From contig JACMLN010000015.1 in NCBI GenBank assembly GCA_014379585.1, positions 1 to 49,286 of the forward strand: a stretch of 49,286 bases of DNA. Direction: 5' to 3'. The stretch comes from Gloeobacterales cyanobacterium ES-bin-313. GTDB lineage: Bacteria > Cyanobacteriota > Cyanobacteriia > Gloeobacterales > Gloeobacteraceae. Under the pieces are notes generated by a model. The model saw nothing but the letters and a program-made list of their open reading frames with translations. It searched no databases and was not told where the DNA came from. The position numbers and the translations under genes were made by a program. Position 1 is the first letter of the stretch; each line of letters starts with the position of its first letter. Positions 1-9,101 of this stretch are shown here, one piece after another.

Positions 1-28
1 GAGCGATCAACAATGGGCCTGTTTGCAG

Positions 29-80
29 TCCCAGGGGACTAACACCCCAGGGGTGCTTCTTTCAGGGCGCTTCGTGTCGC
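29..80 (+). repeat. Dispersed repeat family 1, copy A
   Basis: A 52-base GC-rich stretch that matches 42525-42576 at 40 of 52 positions with no gaps, in the same orientation. It starts with CCCAGGGG and ends with CTTCGTGTCGC. It lies at the 5' edge of the broken IS5 remnant and overlaps its first residues. The second copy is in a gene-free stretch and has a perfect palindrome (GGGGGCTAGCCCCC) where this one is imperfect. Confidence 0.6.
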
Positions 81-419
81 CCCTTATTCCACCCGGAAAA
101 GCGCAAAACGGTGGACGAGGTAGGCAAAGAAGAGCTGATATGCGCGAAATTCTCAATGCCATTTTCTTCTGGGCAGATAATGGCTGTCAAGAGTGTCTTG
201 GGCTGGGAGCTGGAGATTCGTGAGAAGAAAGATAAAGGTTTTGTTGTAGAGTGGAACCCCCCACAAGGGGGGGCAGGACGTTGGATTGTGGAACGCACAT
301 TTGCCTGGTTAAATAACTGCCGACGATTGAGCAAGGACTACGAGAAGTGGCCTGAGAATCATGAAGGTGTCTTCTACGTCGCCATGATCCACCTCATGCT
401 ACGGAGGTTAGATAAGTGA
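71..419 (+). pseudogene. IS5-family transposase remnant (internal deletion and frameshift)
   Basis: Two pieces of an IS5-type DDE transposase lie next to each other in different frames. The first, in the frame of position 71 up to about 195, reads like the family's N-terminal region (PLIPPGK, then ADMREILNAIFFWADNGCQ). The second, in the frame of position 111 from about 195 to the stop at 419, reads like the C-terminal region with the conserved RWIVERTFAWL and RRLSKDYE motif that carries the last catalytic Glu. The central part with the two catalytic Asp residues is missing, so the copy cannot transpose by itself. About 115 codons remain of the roughly 250-270 usual for the family. I could not find convincing terminal inverted repeats in the window. 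Confidence 0.75.
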
Positions 420-644
420 TTTAGATTCTCTTCACAGATAGTCTCTTATAGTCGTTTGAGGAGAGGATTTTAGCCTCTGCCGCCTAGCCTCGGCCAGAGT
501 GTGGGAAGTCTGCGCGATACGATGGAGCATGTCTTGAAACTAGCTTCTTAACTGATATGACGCTTGCTACATGCCTTTAGGTAGATTTTAATATTGCATT
601 AAGCAATTAGCGTTGATAGGTTAATACTTTGCTGGGAAAATTCA
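420..644. other. Gene-free stretch upstream of the collagen-like lipoprotein
   Basis: About 225 bases, AT-rich towards the right. It presumably holds the lipoprotein promoter. I see no convincing -35/-10 pair and no gene. Confidence 0.4.
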
Positions 645-923
645 ATGAGAAATTCGATGAAAAATTTAATACCCTTAGCATTATTGCTGCTCAGTCTTGC
701 TGGCTGTACAGGCCCAGCGGGACCTGCAGGGAATCAAGGCAATCAGGGTAATCCTGGCTCTACAGGAACAATGGGAACGACCGGAGCAACAGGTAATAAA
801 GGTAATCAGGGTAATACTGGTTCAACAGGGGCAGCAGGTAATAAAGGTAATACGGGGGCAACGGGGGCAACGGGGGCAACTGGCGCTCCTGCTGCCACGC
901 CTGATGAGCCATCTAGTCCTTGA
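645..923 (+). CDS. Collagen-like (Gly-X-Y repeat) lipoprotein
   Basis: A 92-residue protein with a lipoprotein signal: positive N terminus, hydrophobic stretch [11 protein letters not shown], then the lipobox LAGC with Cys21 as the acylation site. Right after the Cys it has 20 or more unbroken Gly-X-Y triplets ([15 protein letters not shown]), then a short Pro/Ser tail. The middle is a higher-order repeat, because [12 protein letters not shown] recurs in slightly changed form. Gly-X-Y repeats form collagen triple helices, so a trimeric surface or periplasmic rod anchored to a membrane is likely. ATG 645 and ATG 657 are both possible starts; the second has GAGA upstream. Prolines are few, so the helix may be weak. 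No partner gene is close by. Function is unknown. Confidence 0.75.
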   Translation: MRNSMKNLIPLALLLLSLAGCTGPAGPAGNQGNQGNPGSTGTMGTTGATGNKGNQGNTGSTGAAGNKGNTGATGATGATGAPAATPDEPSSP

Positions 924-1364
924 CTTGTCCCTTAGCGCTGGGTAACCACAGGGAGAAAACACCCCAATCCATAGGACTAGTTACACGTCAGGGTGCTCCC
1001 TGTCGCATTGTCCAAAATGTGCGGAGTGAGTTTTGCTTGAGTAAGCCTTCCCAAAAGTGTCCCAAAACTTGCCCAGAAGTGACGCACATCTAGCCCGAAA
1101 TTGATGTGTAGGTGCAACTTTAGTGACGCAAACCTTTCCCGAAAGGAAGTTTCCAACGTTCCTCTCTCCTTGCACTGTTCATTTTTGGGTTAATTTTCGC
1201 CATTTAGGTTTTGCTCTTGTCTGAAGAAGCCATGGTAGAGCATGTTTTTTGTCTCCAAAGCGAATGTGGTTGCAAAGTGTTGAAGGTTGAGTCTGTTTAG
1301 TGGATGGCAGTAATGGAGAGGCCGATCTCATTCAATGCCCCAAAGAGATCGGCCATCCCGGTTT
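924..1364. other. Gene-free stretch with one strong hairpin
   Basis: No supported gene. The only clear structure is a perfect 10-bp inverted repeat, GGCCGATCTC at 1320-1329 and GAGATCGGCC at 1345-1354, with a 15-base loop. A T-run follows on the plus side (1361-1365). It lies beyond the 3' end of the minus-strand efflux operon, but the T-run is on the side that would serve plus-strand transcription. Confidence 0.5.
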
Positions 1365-1365
1365 T
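1320..1365 (+). terminator. Candidate hairpin terminator
   Basis: Perfect 10-bp stem (1320-1329 with 1345-1354) followed by ATCCCGGTTTTT. The T-run is 6 bases away from the stem, which is farther than usual. It may end plus-strand transcripts entering the efflux operon antisense, or block leftward transcripts by the hairpin alone. Confidence 0.35.
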
Positions 1366-1589
1366 TAATCCTCCCCACTGAGCATCAATGTAAGTTGTTG
1401 GGCGACAATTGAGGTGTCCTCTTGGGTGTCCTCTTGAGGCAAACAACTGCTATCTACGTCCATATCAATGACCGTTGGAGGGCAAACCCAGGATTGGGCA
1501 TTGATGACAAAGTCTGATATGACATTCGCAAAAGAAGAGACAACGATTACAGATGAGGCATAACTTAGAATTGTTCTGAAGCGACCCAA
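1365..1589 (-). CDS. Small hypothetical protein downstream of the TolC-like gene (doubtful)
   Basis: A 74-residue reading frame beginning with TTG, 23 bases after the TolC-like stop and in the same direction. The N-terminal third is hydrophobic (ILSYASSVIVVSSFANVI) and the C-terminal half is acidic, with a small internal repeat (QEDTQEDT) that comes from a tandem copy in the DNA. There is no good ribosome-binding site and no family I recognise. It could be a small secreted last gene of the operon or simply a chance frame. Confidence 0.22.
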   Translation of the reverse strand: MGRFRTILSYASSVIVVSSFANVISDFVINAQSWVCPPTVIDMDVDSSCLPQEDTQEDTSIVAQQLTLMLSGED

Positions 1590-1612
1590 AGGATTAGGCG
1601 ACTTTAAATCGA

Positions 1613-2965
1613 TCAGGGCACTTCAGCATCGGTGAGTTGTTCTAACTGAGCTAACGCCACATTTTGGTCATAGACAGCCTTAAGATTCTCTAGTCGTGCC
1701 CTCAATAAGGTCACCGATGAATCGAGTAGTTCGACCTGGATGCTCCTACCGACAGCGAAGCGTTCTTGGGCTAGGCGGTTTTCTTCACTCGCCTGTGTGA
1801 CTGCTGCGCGGGTCAACACGACAACTCCTGACGCTTGTTGCAGATCGAGCCAAGCCCGCGTTACCATTCGGGACAGATCCTGTTCCTTTGCATCGAGTTG
1901 GATTCGCGCTTTGCGCAAACCGGCAGCAGCTTTTGCCACTTCTGCTCCGCGACCGCCGAAGTCCAGTATCGGTAGGGTAGCAGCTACCACCAGTGATCCA
2001 CCGTTGCCAAATCCATCGGTAGCAGGAGTGCGCAGTTCTCCCTGCCCATAGAGGTTGATCTGCGGCAAAAAAACAGCCTGGGCTATATGCAGATCTGCTT
2101 GCGCTGACTGAATCCGAAGGCGCAAGGCAGCTAGTTCAGGGTTCTTCTGATCGATCTTGCTCAGAAACTGAGCCAAATCGGCTGTAGACGTGCGCATTTG
2201 CAGGTCATCGCTCAGTGTGAAATCAGAAGCTGGACTCACTCCCATCGCCCGTTTGAGGTCGGCGAAAGCGCCACCTTTCAGGGTCTGGGCTGCGAGGAGG
2301 GTTTGCTTCGATGTAGCTAGTTCTGTTTCATCCCTCAGCACATAGACGCGAGGGACTTTGCCCACGGCTAGGCGCTCGCGGGTATTGGAGAGAGTCGCTT
2401 CGCGCTGGGCAACATAGTCGCGGTATACCTGCTCTTGGGTCTGAGCAAGTACCGCTTGATAGTAAGCCTGACGCACGGCAAACAATGAAGCCCGTCGGCT
2501 CGTGCTGAGGTCAAAACGGGTTGCGTCGCGCTGGGCATCAGCTCGTGCTTCTTGAGCCTCTAACCGACCACCAGTGAAAAGCGGCAGACTTAAGCCCAGA
2601 TTAAATTCGCCCGCTGAGCTGCGCGGGATATTTCCCAGTCCCGTCGAAAGGGTGTAGAAGAAGTTGTCGTTTGCAAGGGTGTAAGCGGCTCCTACACCAA
2701 TAAGTGGCAATCGAGCCGAGCGAGCGATCTGCACCTCAGCTTCAGCGATGGTTGTGTCCTCGCGGGCGAGCTGTACTTCTGGATTGTTTTGCGAGGAGAG
2801 GCGTACCGCTTCGGAGAGGCTAAGCACGCCTTTGAGCACCAATCGCTCGCCATTGGGTAGCCCGTAGCCATGGATCTGAAGGGTGTCCTGAGCGATAGCA
2901 GCAGGCACAGTGAGCAAAAGGGCAAGGAGTATATTCCCCACCACAACAATCCGAGTGTGGTTCAT
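1613..2965 (-). CDS. TolC-like outer membrane efflux channel
   Basis: About 450 residues from the ATG at 2965; a longer TTG-started version reaching 3046 is open but would bury the signal peptide. The start gives a classic signal peptide (LLALLLTVPAAIAQ). The mature protein has the two similar halves of the outer membrane efflux family: long alpha-helical hairpins rich in Ala, Gln and Arg, and beta segments such as FNLGLSLPLFTGGRLEAQ and VAATLPILDFGGRGAE, which form the barrel. Trimers form the outer-membrane tunnel of RND pumps. It is the last large gene of the merR-MFP-RND-YtkA operon, so it should be the exit duct for that pump. The start codon choice is the main uncertainty. Confidence 0.88.
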   Translation of the reverse strand: MNHTRIVVVGNILLALLLTVPAAIAQDTLQIHGYGLPNGERLVLKGVLSLSEAVRLSSQNNPEVQLAREDTTIAEAEVQIARSARLPLIGVGAAYTLANDNFFYTLSTGLGNIPRSSAGEFNLGLSLPLFTGGRLEAQEARADAQRDATRFDLSTSRRASLFAVRQAYYQAVLAQTQEQVYRDYVAQREATLSNTRERLAVGKVPRVYVLRDETELATSKQTLLAAQTLKGGAFADLKRAMGVSPASDFTLSDDLQMRTSTADLAQFLSKIDQKNPELAALRLRIQSAQADLHIAQAVFLPQINLYGQGELRTPATDGFGNGGSLVVAATLPILDFGGRGAEVAKAAAGLRKARIQLDAKEQDLSRMVTRAWLDLQQASGVVVLTRAAVTQASEENRLAQERFAVGRSIQVELLDSSVTLLRARLENLKAVYDQNVALAQLEQLTDAEVP

Positions 2966-3071
2966 CGGCTGATGCTTCGCTTGATTTGCCGCAACAAGGC
3001 GGGGCGGGGCGAGCGAGTAACTTCGTAAGTGATCAAAATTGCGCAACTCACTATCGCTCTTGATCGCTGGA

Positions 3072-3488
3072 TCATTTCACTACCACAGCAAAGACGGCGC
3101 TAGCTGAAGGTTGCTTGGCACTCACCTTCATCTGCCAGTTACCACCGAAGGGCAAAATTGTCTTCAAGTTGTAGGTACCGGGGGCTTTGGTTGGGCTTAT
3201 TGCGGTTTTTGCTGAGCCAGAACCCATACCACCCATGCCCATTGCCTCCATTTCCTTTGCGGTCATGGTCGTTTCTACCTTGATGTCCTTGATTGCTAGG
3301 GGCTTGCCTGTTTTCGCATCTGTGACCTTGAGCGTAAGGGTATTTTTACCCTGCTTAAGGGGGCTTACTGGCACATCAAGGACGAGGTGCGCAGAACCTG
3401 TTTGGCCATTGCTCTTAATTTCTATCGCCAGTGCGCTTAAAGGAGCGACGGTGGCAAGAACGAGGAGAACAGCAACGAGATATTTCAT
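3072..3488 (-). CDS. Secreted YtkA/FixH-like small protein, probably metal-related
   Basis: 138 residues. The start is the ATG at 3488, preceded by AAGGAA at good spacing, and it opens a signal peptide (MKYLVAVLLVLATVAPLSALA). The mature part is a single Ig-like beta domain of the YtkA/FixH type (KNTLTLKVTDAKTGKPL, then GTYNLKTILPFGGNW). It contains a methionine cluster, MEAMGMGGMGSG, like those that hold Cu(I) or Ag(I) in periplasmic chaperones. The same domain type is fused to the C terminus of the membrane fusion protein in the same operon, so the two may be products of duplication. It lies 32 bases after the pump gene and about 100 before tolC. An export-side metal chaperone is inferred, not shown. 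Confidence 0.7.
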   Translation of the reverse strand: MKYLVAVLLVLATVAPLSALAIEIKSNGQTGSAHLVLDVPVSPLKQGKNTLTLKVTDAKTGKPLAIKDIKVETTMTAKEMEAMGMGGMGSGSAKTAISPTKAPGTYNLKTILPFGGNWQMKVSAKQPSASAVFAVVVK

Positions 3489-3520
3489 CGGATATATTCC
3501 TTGGTTGAAGAGGGAAAACA

Positions 3521-6500
3521 TTATTCTTGCTGACTATTGGGAACAGGCTCAGTCTCAAGGACATCGCCTTTCGTGCGCCCACGCTTCCATAACTGTCCCG
3601 CCCAGTTAGTGCCGTCATCCACCAGAGAGTGCATGACTGGAATGACGATCAAAGTGAGGAGCGTCGAGATGCTCAACCCACCGAGAATAACCGTAGCAAT
3701 GGGCGAGTAAGCATCCATACCTGTATCTGGAAAGAACGCAAGGCGAATGATCACCACGAGAGTGACGATCACCGTCATCAAGATGGGCTTAAGACGGATC
3801 GGCCCCGCTTCACGGATCGCCTGATCGCGAGGCATTCCTTCTCGGCGCTTGGTCAAGATCAAGTCAATCAGTAAAATCGCACCCGCCACATCGATACCCG
3901 AGAGAATGATGATGCCCAAGATGGACACAGTCGAGAAGGTTTGACCCGCTAGCATCAAGGCACCGAAGACCCCCGCCAATTCCAGCGGAACAGAGAGCAT
4001 CATATTGAGGGGTTGGATGAAGGAACCGAACTGCACCACCAAGATCAAGTAGATGAGCACCAAGGAGAGGACAAGTCCCTTCAAGAGTCGATCAAACTCG
4101 ATCATCATGTCGGTCATATCGCCCATGGAGTCAAGGCCGTAGCCCGGTGGAAAGTTCAGCTGTGTTCCTGCATTCATCGCTGCACTCATGGAAAGATCCA
4201 TGGAAGCAGGACCGTGCTTGCGGTAGAAACCGTTGACGTAGACCACCCGCTTTCCATTTACATGCTCGATGAGACTGGGGCCTGTGCGCCTTTCGAGACT
4301 CACAACTGAGGAGAGCGGTACTTGCTTGCCGTCTTTGGTGGTGAGATAAGCACCTGCTAGGTCTTGGGAACTGCCCCGGTCGCGCTGGTCGTAGCGCAGA
4401 AAGATGGAGTTGACCCGCAAGTTAGGACGGTTGTAGTACTGCATGGTGTAGCCACCTTGCAGGGCGTAGCGTGCTTGTTCACTCACCTCGGCAACGCTTA
4501 GACCTAGTTCTTCAGCACGTCGTCTATCTACCGCAAGCCGATATTCTGGCTGGGTCATGGTCGAGGAAGTCTGGGGTTGAACAAAATTTGGAGCTTTCTG
4601 GGCAATGGCTAATACCTGATTTGCCAGTCGATGCAGAATATCTAGATCTTCACCGTAGACCGCGAGCTGAACAGGAGCGGCTGAAGTGGCCATCACGTCC
4701 ACACCCATGGACTGCATGGCGATTCTGCGCACACCCGGAATCGTTCTCATCGCCTCGTTATGCGCTACATCAATGACTTGCCAGATGTCGCGATTGCGTT
4801 CGCCCCGGTCTTTAAGCGTGACCACGAGGGAAGCGCTATTCACCCCACCCATGCTGTAGCCACTGAAGTAGGTACTATTTGGAGTCAATTCGAAGCCCGC
4901 CTCGGTAGACACTTTGAGCACTTCTGGCTGCTTCAGCAAAATGCGCTCAAATTCCTGGGTGATCCGGTCGGTGCGCTCAAAAGAAGTCCCTGGTTCCGCT
5001 TCAATAGAAGCCATGAACTGCCCAGAGTCCGCTAGAGGCATCATTTCTTGACCAATGAGTGGGTAGAGCGACACACCCAAGAAAATAAAAGCCCCACCGA
5101 TGGCCATGGTCATCGCCCGATTGCGTAATGCCACATTCAGCACCGCGCTGTAGCGTTCCTCTAACCAAGTGAGGCTGTTGCGCACTGGGGTAAGGCGCTT
5201 TTGAAGCCAAGTTTCGCTATGCACTTGATTGGGCTTGAGAAAGTAGGCTGCCATTAGCGGAGTCAACGTCAGGGAGACGACGAGGGAAGCCAGCAACGCA
5301 TAGATGATCGGCCAGACAATGCCGACGAACATCAATCCCGTCAGTCCGCCTGAGAAGGTCATCGGAGCGAGCGCTGCGATCATCACGAAGGTCGCCGCTG
5401 CAATGGCTAGAAATACTTCCTGGGTTCCTTCAATGGCAGCACGCATCGGTGACAGACCACTTTTGAGTTTGCGCTCAGTCGCCTCAATCACAACAATCGA
5501 ATCGTCCACAAGCCGCCCGATGGCGAGCAAGATGCCAATCAGTGTCGAAGAGTTGAGGGACATGCCCATCGGCACAAAGGGCAGAACCGAGATCGCCAGA
5601 GAGGTCGGGATCGAGACAAGAACCATCGCTGTCGCCCGGAAATCCTCTAAGAAAATCAAGATCACCAGACCCGCTAGCACCACACTGATCAACAACTCAA
5701 TCACCGTATTGGAACGAATGGTCTCGACGAGGTGGGAGTTGTCGTAGGCTTCTTTAAATTCGATGCCTGGATATTCTGTTTGGATGCGCTTTAATTCTGA
5801 GCGCACCCGCTCGATCACTTGGGGTGAACTGGCATCTGGCCGCTGAATAACATTGATCCCAAGGGCCGCTGCGCCGTTGTAGCGGTAACTGCTGCGGCGC
5901 TCCTCGTTGGTGTCTTTCACCGTAGCGATGTCGCGAACATAGACGACTTGATCGCCCTTGCTCATCACCGGGTAGCTCTCGATGGCTTGGGCATTAAGTG
6001 CTCGCTCGTCGGTTCTGACCAAGACTTCGCTATCGCCACGGGTGAGTACGCCTGCACCCTTACTTACGTTGTTACGGTCAATGGCATCGCGCACTTGCAA
6101 AATCGATAAACCGTGGGCAGCAAGTTTGGAGCGATCCACGACGATCTGAATTTGCCTGCGGTAGCCGCCGAAAACAGAAACCGCCTGAACATCCCCCACC
6201 TGTTTAAGCCGATCCACCAGAGTGTTGTCGGCAAAATCTCTCAGCTTGATGGAATCCCAGCTGTCGCCTTTAAGCGCTAGGGTGAGTACTGGTCGATTCA
6301 GGGGGTCGATAGGCAGCACCCAGTAAGAGCGCGTGTCTACCCCGTCGATGGGCAGGTCTCCTTCCGCCGATTTCATCACGCCCTGCACTGCTTGCACCGC
6401 GCGCTGCATGTCCTCACCCCAGCCAAACTGCACGGTGACAAGGGAAGTGTCCTGTTGTGAGGAAGAGCGTACGAACCGCACTCCATCGAGTACCGTCATG

Positions 6501-6721
6501 CGTTGCTCAATGGGCTTACTGAAGTAAGTTTCTACTTCTTGGGGTGAAGATCCTGGAGCCATAGTGACTACTGCTACCAGCGGACTCTGGATATAGGGCA
6601 TCATCCGAATCGGAATACGCGCAACCAAGGCAAGCACAGCAAGGGCCAGAATGCCTATGTAGAGAGCCGCCACCAGGACAGGGTTGCGGGTAGACCAAGC
6701 TGGAATCGAACTGATTTTCAT
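3521..6721 (-). CDS. RND-family efflux pump, inner membrane transporter
   Basis: 1066 residues, the usual size for the family. It has an N-terminal transmembrane helix, two large periplasmic porter domains and two groups of transmembrane helices. The first group starts near residue 340 (VLAGLVILIFLEDFRA) and contains the proton-relay motif GRLVDDSIVVIEATER, with paired Asp residues. The second ends with SISTLLTLIVIPVMHS. The paired Asp is typical of the hydrophobe/amphiphile branch more than of classic CusA/CzcA, yet the partner protein is methionine-rich and the regulator is a metal-type MerR, so the substrate is open. The ATG overlaps the stop of the fusion-protein gene (ATGA), which implies coupled translation. 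It uses proton influx to push substrate out through the TolC-like channel. Confidence 0.92.
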   Translation of the reverse strand: MKISSIPAWSTRNPVLVAALYIGILALAVLALVARIPIRMMPYIQSPLVAVVTMAPGSSPQEVETYFSKPIEQRMTVLDGVRFVRSSSQQDTSLVTVQFGWGEDMQRAVQAVQGVMKSAEGDLPIDGVDTRSYWVLPIDPLNRPVLTLALKGDSWDSIKLRDFADNTLVDRLKQVGDVQAVSVFGGYRRQIQIVVDRSKLAAHGLSILQVRDAIDRNNVSKGAGVLTRGDSEVLVRTDERALNAQAIESYPVMSKGDQVVYVRDIATVKDTNEERRSSYRYNGAAALGINVIQRPDASSPQVIERVRSELKRIQTEYPGIEFKEAYDNSHLVETIRSNTVIELLISVVLAGLVILIFLEDFRATAMVLVSIPTSLAISVLPFVPMGMSLNSSTLIGILLAIGRLVDDSIVVIEATERKLKSGLSPMRAAIEGTQEVFLAIAAATFVMIAALAPMTFSGGLTGLMFVGIVWPIIYALLASLVVSLTLTPLMAAYFLKPNQVHSETWLQKRLTPVRNSLTWLEERYSAVLNVALRNRAMTMAIGGAFIFLGVSLYPLIGQEMMPLADSGQFMASIEAEPGTSFERTDRITQEFERILLKQPEVLKVSTEAGFELTPNSTYFSGYSMGGVNSASLVVTLKDRGERNRDIWQVIDVAHNEAMRTIPGVRRIAMQSMGVDVMATSAAPVQLAVYGEDLDILHRLANQVLAIAQKAPNFVQPQTSSTMTQPEYRLAVDRRRAEELGLSVAEVSEQARYALQGGYTMQYYNRPNLRVNSIFLRYDQRDRGSSQDLAGAYLTTKDGKQVPLSSVVSLERRTGPSLIEHVNGKRVVYVNGFYRKHGPASMDLSMSAAMNAGTQLNFPPGYGLDSMGDMTDMMIEFDRLLKGLVLSLVLIYLILVVQFGSFIQPLNMMLSVPLELAGVFGALMLAGQTFSTVSILGIIILSGIDVAGAILLIDLILTKRREGMPRDQAIREAGPIRLKPILMTVIVTLVVIIRLAFFPDTGMDAYSPIATVILGGLSISTLLTLIVIPVMHSLVDDGTNWAGQLWKRGRTKGDVLETEPVPNSQQE

Positions 6722-8574
6722 TGCTTTCCCTGGCTCTGGCGGTTATCGAGTGGGAAGGAGTTGACACCCTGATGGGTTGGATCTTTAACCTTCGCTGTCA
6801 CTTCCCATGTTCCTTCCATGCCCAGATAGGTATTGACAATGAAACTGCCTGGTTGCTTGTCCGGTTTGACCTCCACATCGGCAGCCATCGGGGACATGTT
6901 CTGCATGGGCATGGCGATGTTGACTTCGATGTTTTCCACTTTCAGTGGCTGACCAGTTTTGGAATCCTTCACTTGTAAAATAAGTCGGTTGTCCCCCATG
7001 GAGGGTTTGGTTGGGCTAATGAGCTGGACTTGCACATTGCCACCCATCGCACCACTATCGAGCGTGGCAATTGGTTGTCCCGAATTGTCTACTGCTGTAA
7101 CTCTCGTGCTGATCGTTAATCGGTCTTGGCCTGAAGTGATCACGGCATCGCCCGCATTGAGGCCACTGGTGATTTCAACCCGTTCACTATCGGTCAAACC
7201 GACAGTGATTGGCTTGCGTTGTGCGAACTTGCCCGCGACTACCCAGACGACGGGTTTGCCCTCGAATTGCGCGAGCGCACTTTTGGAAATGCTCAAGGCG
7301 TTGGCCTTTTGGCCTGTAACCAAGCTCATCTCCAGAAATTGGCCAGCCCGCAACCCATTACCTGGGTTATTCACAAGTGCTTCGACTGTGACTGTGCGGG
7401 TTTCGTCCCCAGCTTTCGGGAAAATGCTGGTCACTCGCCCGCCGATTGATTTGTTGATCCTGCCAGTGCGGACTTCCACAACCGAGCCAAGCTGAACACC
7501 GATCAGATCCTCCTGGGCGACGTTGGCTTGCAGACGGACTTTGCTGTAGTCAGCAACTTTGAGAACACCTGTACCGGGCTGAACGAAGACTCCAGGGTCA
7601 ACAAGGCGCTCCTCGACAACTCCAGCAATTGGAGCGTCCAGAACTGTGTAGCTTTGCATTATCCGAGCGTTCCGAGCTTTGGCTTGGGACTGTAGAACCA
7701 TCGCCCGCGATCTAGCGACCTCTGCCTTCAGTCGTTGCAGCTTTACCTGCACGGCACGGAGAGTAGCCCGTGCCGCCATCGCTTCACTGTTTTCTTTGTC
7801 AAATTCCTCTTGAGAGATGACACCTTTAGCTAAGAGCGTTTGGGCACGGGGCAATTCATCTTCCCAGTAAGCATATTGGGCGGCCATCTGTGCCACTTCT
7901 TCGTGATGCTCATCAAGTTCGACTTGCGATGCCTGCAATCCCGCTTTGGTGGCCTCGACATCTGCATTTGCCATCTCGACATCGCCTGAGCGTTCTTCTG
8001 CACTAAGTCGCGCCAAGGTTTGGCCGACCCGAACTTGATCCCCTGGGTAGACCGAGTAGTCCGTGAGCCGCCCTTCTATGCGGGGATAAACAGTTGCTTC
8101 TTGATAGGGTCTGACTGAGCCTGTATAGCGGATACTCGCCTTAAAAATGGCTGAGCGTACTCGCTCCACACGCACAGGAACAGGGTTGGCAGCACCGTCA
8201 ACCTGCATCATCTCTTCCATGGACATTCCTTCCATACCCTGCATCCCGTCCATGACTGATGTGGGTTTGAAGAGATTTGTCAAGATGAGGATACTACCAG
8301 CAAGTGTACCGAATACGCCTAAGGCTAGGGCAGTTTTTGAACCAAAAAATAAGCCTTTCTCTTTAATTTGACTATTTCCACGACGGGAAAAGAGTACAGC
8401 CACCAACAGCAATAAGCCGATGACGAAAACGAATAAGCCCAACAACACTGGTGTGGAGATTAAACGGTTGGCGGTTTCGGGCCTGGCAATTCCCATTCCC
8501 TGAGCAAACGCGGCTTGGCCTAAAAACAGCGGTAGCAAGATGCCAAGAATATTCGTTGGCCATCGATGTCTCAT
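6718..8574 (-). CDS. HlyD/CusB-like membrane fusion protein with C-terminal YtkA-like domain
   Basis: 618 residues, far longer than the usual 350-450. The start is ATG 8574, with GGGAGG upstream and one base after the merR stop. Order: an N-terminal hydrophobic segment or signal (LLPLFLGQAAFA), two further transmembrane helices at about 40-65 and 80-100, a Met-rich patch (MDGMQGMEGMSMEEMM) like CusB metal-binding ends, lipoyl/barrel-sandwich halves (YPGDQVRVGQTLARL and VLDAPIAGVVEERLVDPG), a long coiled-coil hairpin between them, beta-barrel and membrane-proximal domains, and a C-terminal Ig-like YtkA domain of about 95 residues. It should bridge the RND pump and TolC. The added membrane helices and the YtkA tail are unusual. 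Confidence 0.88.
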   Translation of the reverse strand: MRHRWPTNILGILLPLFLGQAAFAQGMGIARPETANRLISTPVLLGLFVFVIGLLLLVAVLFSRRGNSQIKEKGLFFGSKTALALGVFGTLAGSILILTNLFKPTSVMDGMQGMEGMSMEEMMQVDGAANPVPVRVERVRSAIFKASIRYTGSVRPYQEATVYPRIEGRLTDYSVYPGDQVRVGQTLARLSAEERSGDVEMANADVEATKAGLQASQVELDEHHEEVAQMAAQYAYWEDELPRAQTLLAKGVISQEEFDKENSEAMAARATLRAVQVKLQRLKAEVARSRAMVLQSQAKARNARIMQSYTVLDAPIAGVVEERLVDPGVFVQPGTGVLKVADYSKVRLQANVAQEDLIGVQLGSVVEVRTGRINKSIGGRVTSIFPKAGDETRTVTVEALVNNPGNGLRAGQFLEMSLVTGQKANALSISKSALAQFEGKPVVWVVAGKFAQRKPITVGLTDSERVEITSGLNAGDAVITSGQDRLTISTRVTAVDNSGQPIATLDSGAMGGNVQVQLISPTKPSMGDNRLILQVKDSKTGQPLKVENIEVNIAMPMQNMSPMAADVEVKPDKQPGSFIVNTYLGMEGTWEVTAKVKDPTHQGVNSFPLDNRQSQGKQ

Positions 8575-8575
8575 A

Positions 8576-9070
8576 TCAAGCACCACCTCCCAAGGATTTG
8601 TGGTTAATGGGGTGATTGCTTACTACTCCCTCAATGAGACTACATAAAGCTTCGCCGCCCGGCGCGTCCTCCGGTGTGTCCTTCCAAAGCTGTTGATAGG
8701 CAGTGAGTTCGCCCTTTAGCGATTGCAGTCGAGCGATTTGCACTTCCAAATGGGTGATCTTTTGATCTAACAATTCGCGCACTTTCGAACAAGCTGGATT
8801 CCCCTGCTGACGTACTCCCAATACTTGCTGGATTTCGTGGAGACTAAACTCAAGGCACTGGGCTTTTTTGATAAACTGCAGACGTTTTACCGCTTCTTGT
8901 CCATAGTGACGATAACCACTTTCGCTGCGGTAATCCGGCTCGATTAGTCCCAAAGATTCGTAGTAGCGGATAGTGCCCACAGCCACCCCTACCTGTTCTG
9001 CCACTTCCCCAATCTTAAGTGACTTGCTGCGGGCTTCTTCATTGAGTTTGCTATCTGCGGTACCAACCAT
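8576..9070 (-). CDS. MerR-family metal-responsive regulator
   Basis: 164 residues. A winged helix-turn-helix (about 20-85) carries the family signature KIGEVAEQVGVAVGTIRYYE and GYRHYG, followed by a long dimerisation helix. Cys is present just before that helix (GNPACSKVRELL) and again near the C terminus (ALCSLIEG); this spacing matches the ZntR/PbrR/CadR type rather than the two-Cys loop of CueR. It should bind a promoter with an over-long spacer and twist it when metal is bound. Such a promoter lies directly upstream (9102-9133), so the regulator heads and controls its own operon. The first 16 residues are extra, and a start further in is possible. Confidence 0.9.
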   Translation of the reverse strand: MVGTADSKLNEEARSKSLKIGEVAEQVGVAVGTIRYYESLGLIEPDYRSESGYRHYGQEAVKRLQFIKKAQCLEFSLHEIQQVLGVRQQGNPACSKVRELLDQKITHLEVQIARLQSLKGELTAYQQLWKDTPEDAPGGEALCSLIEGVVSNHPINHKSLGGGA

Positions 9071-9101
9071 GATCCATCAGCCCTTGCGTATCTTTAACCG
9101 C

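Noticed and set aside
748-890. CRISPR-like repeats
   Set aside because: The repeats are short in-frame Gly-X-Y codons of the lipoprotein, not repeat-spacer units.
981-1175. 64-residue minus-strand frame
   Set aside because: No family or start signal; looks like non-coding sequence.
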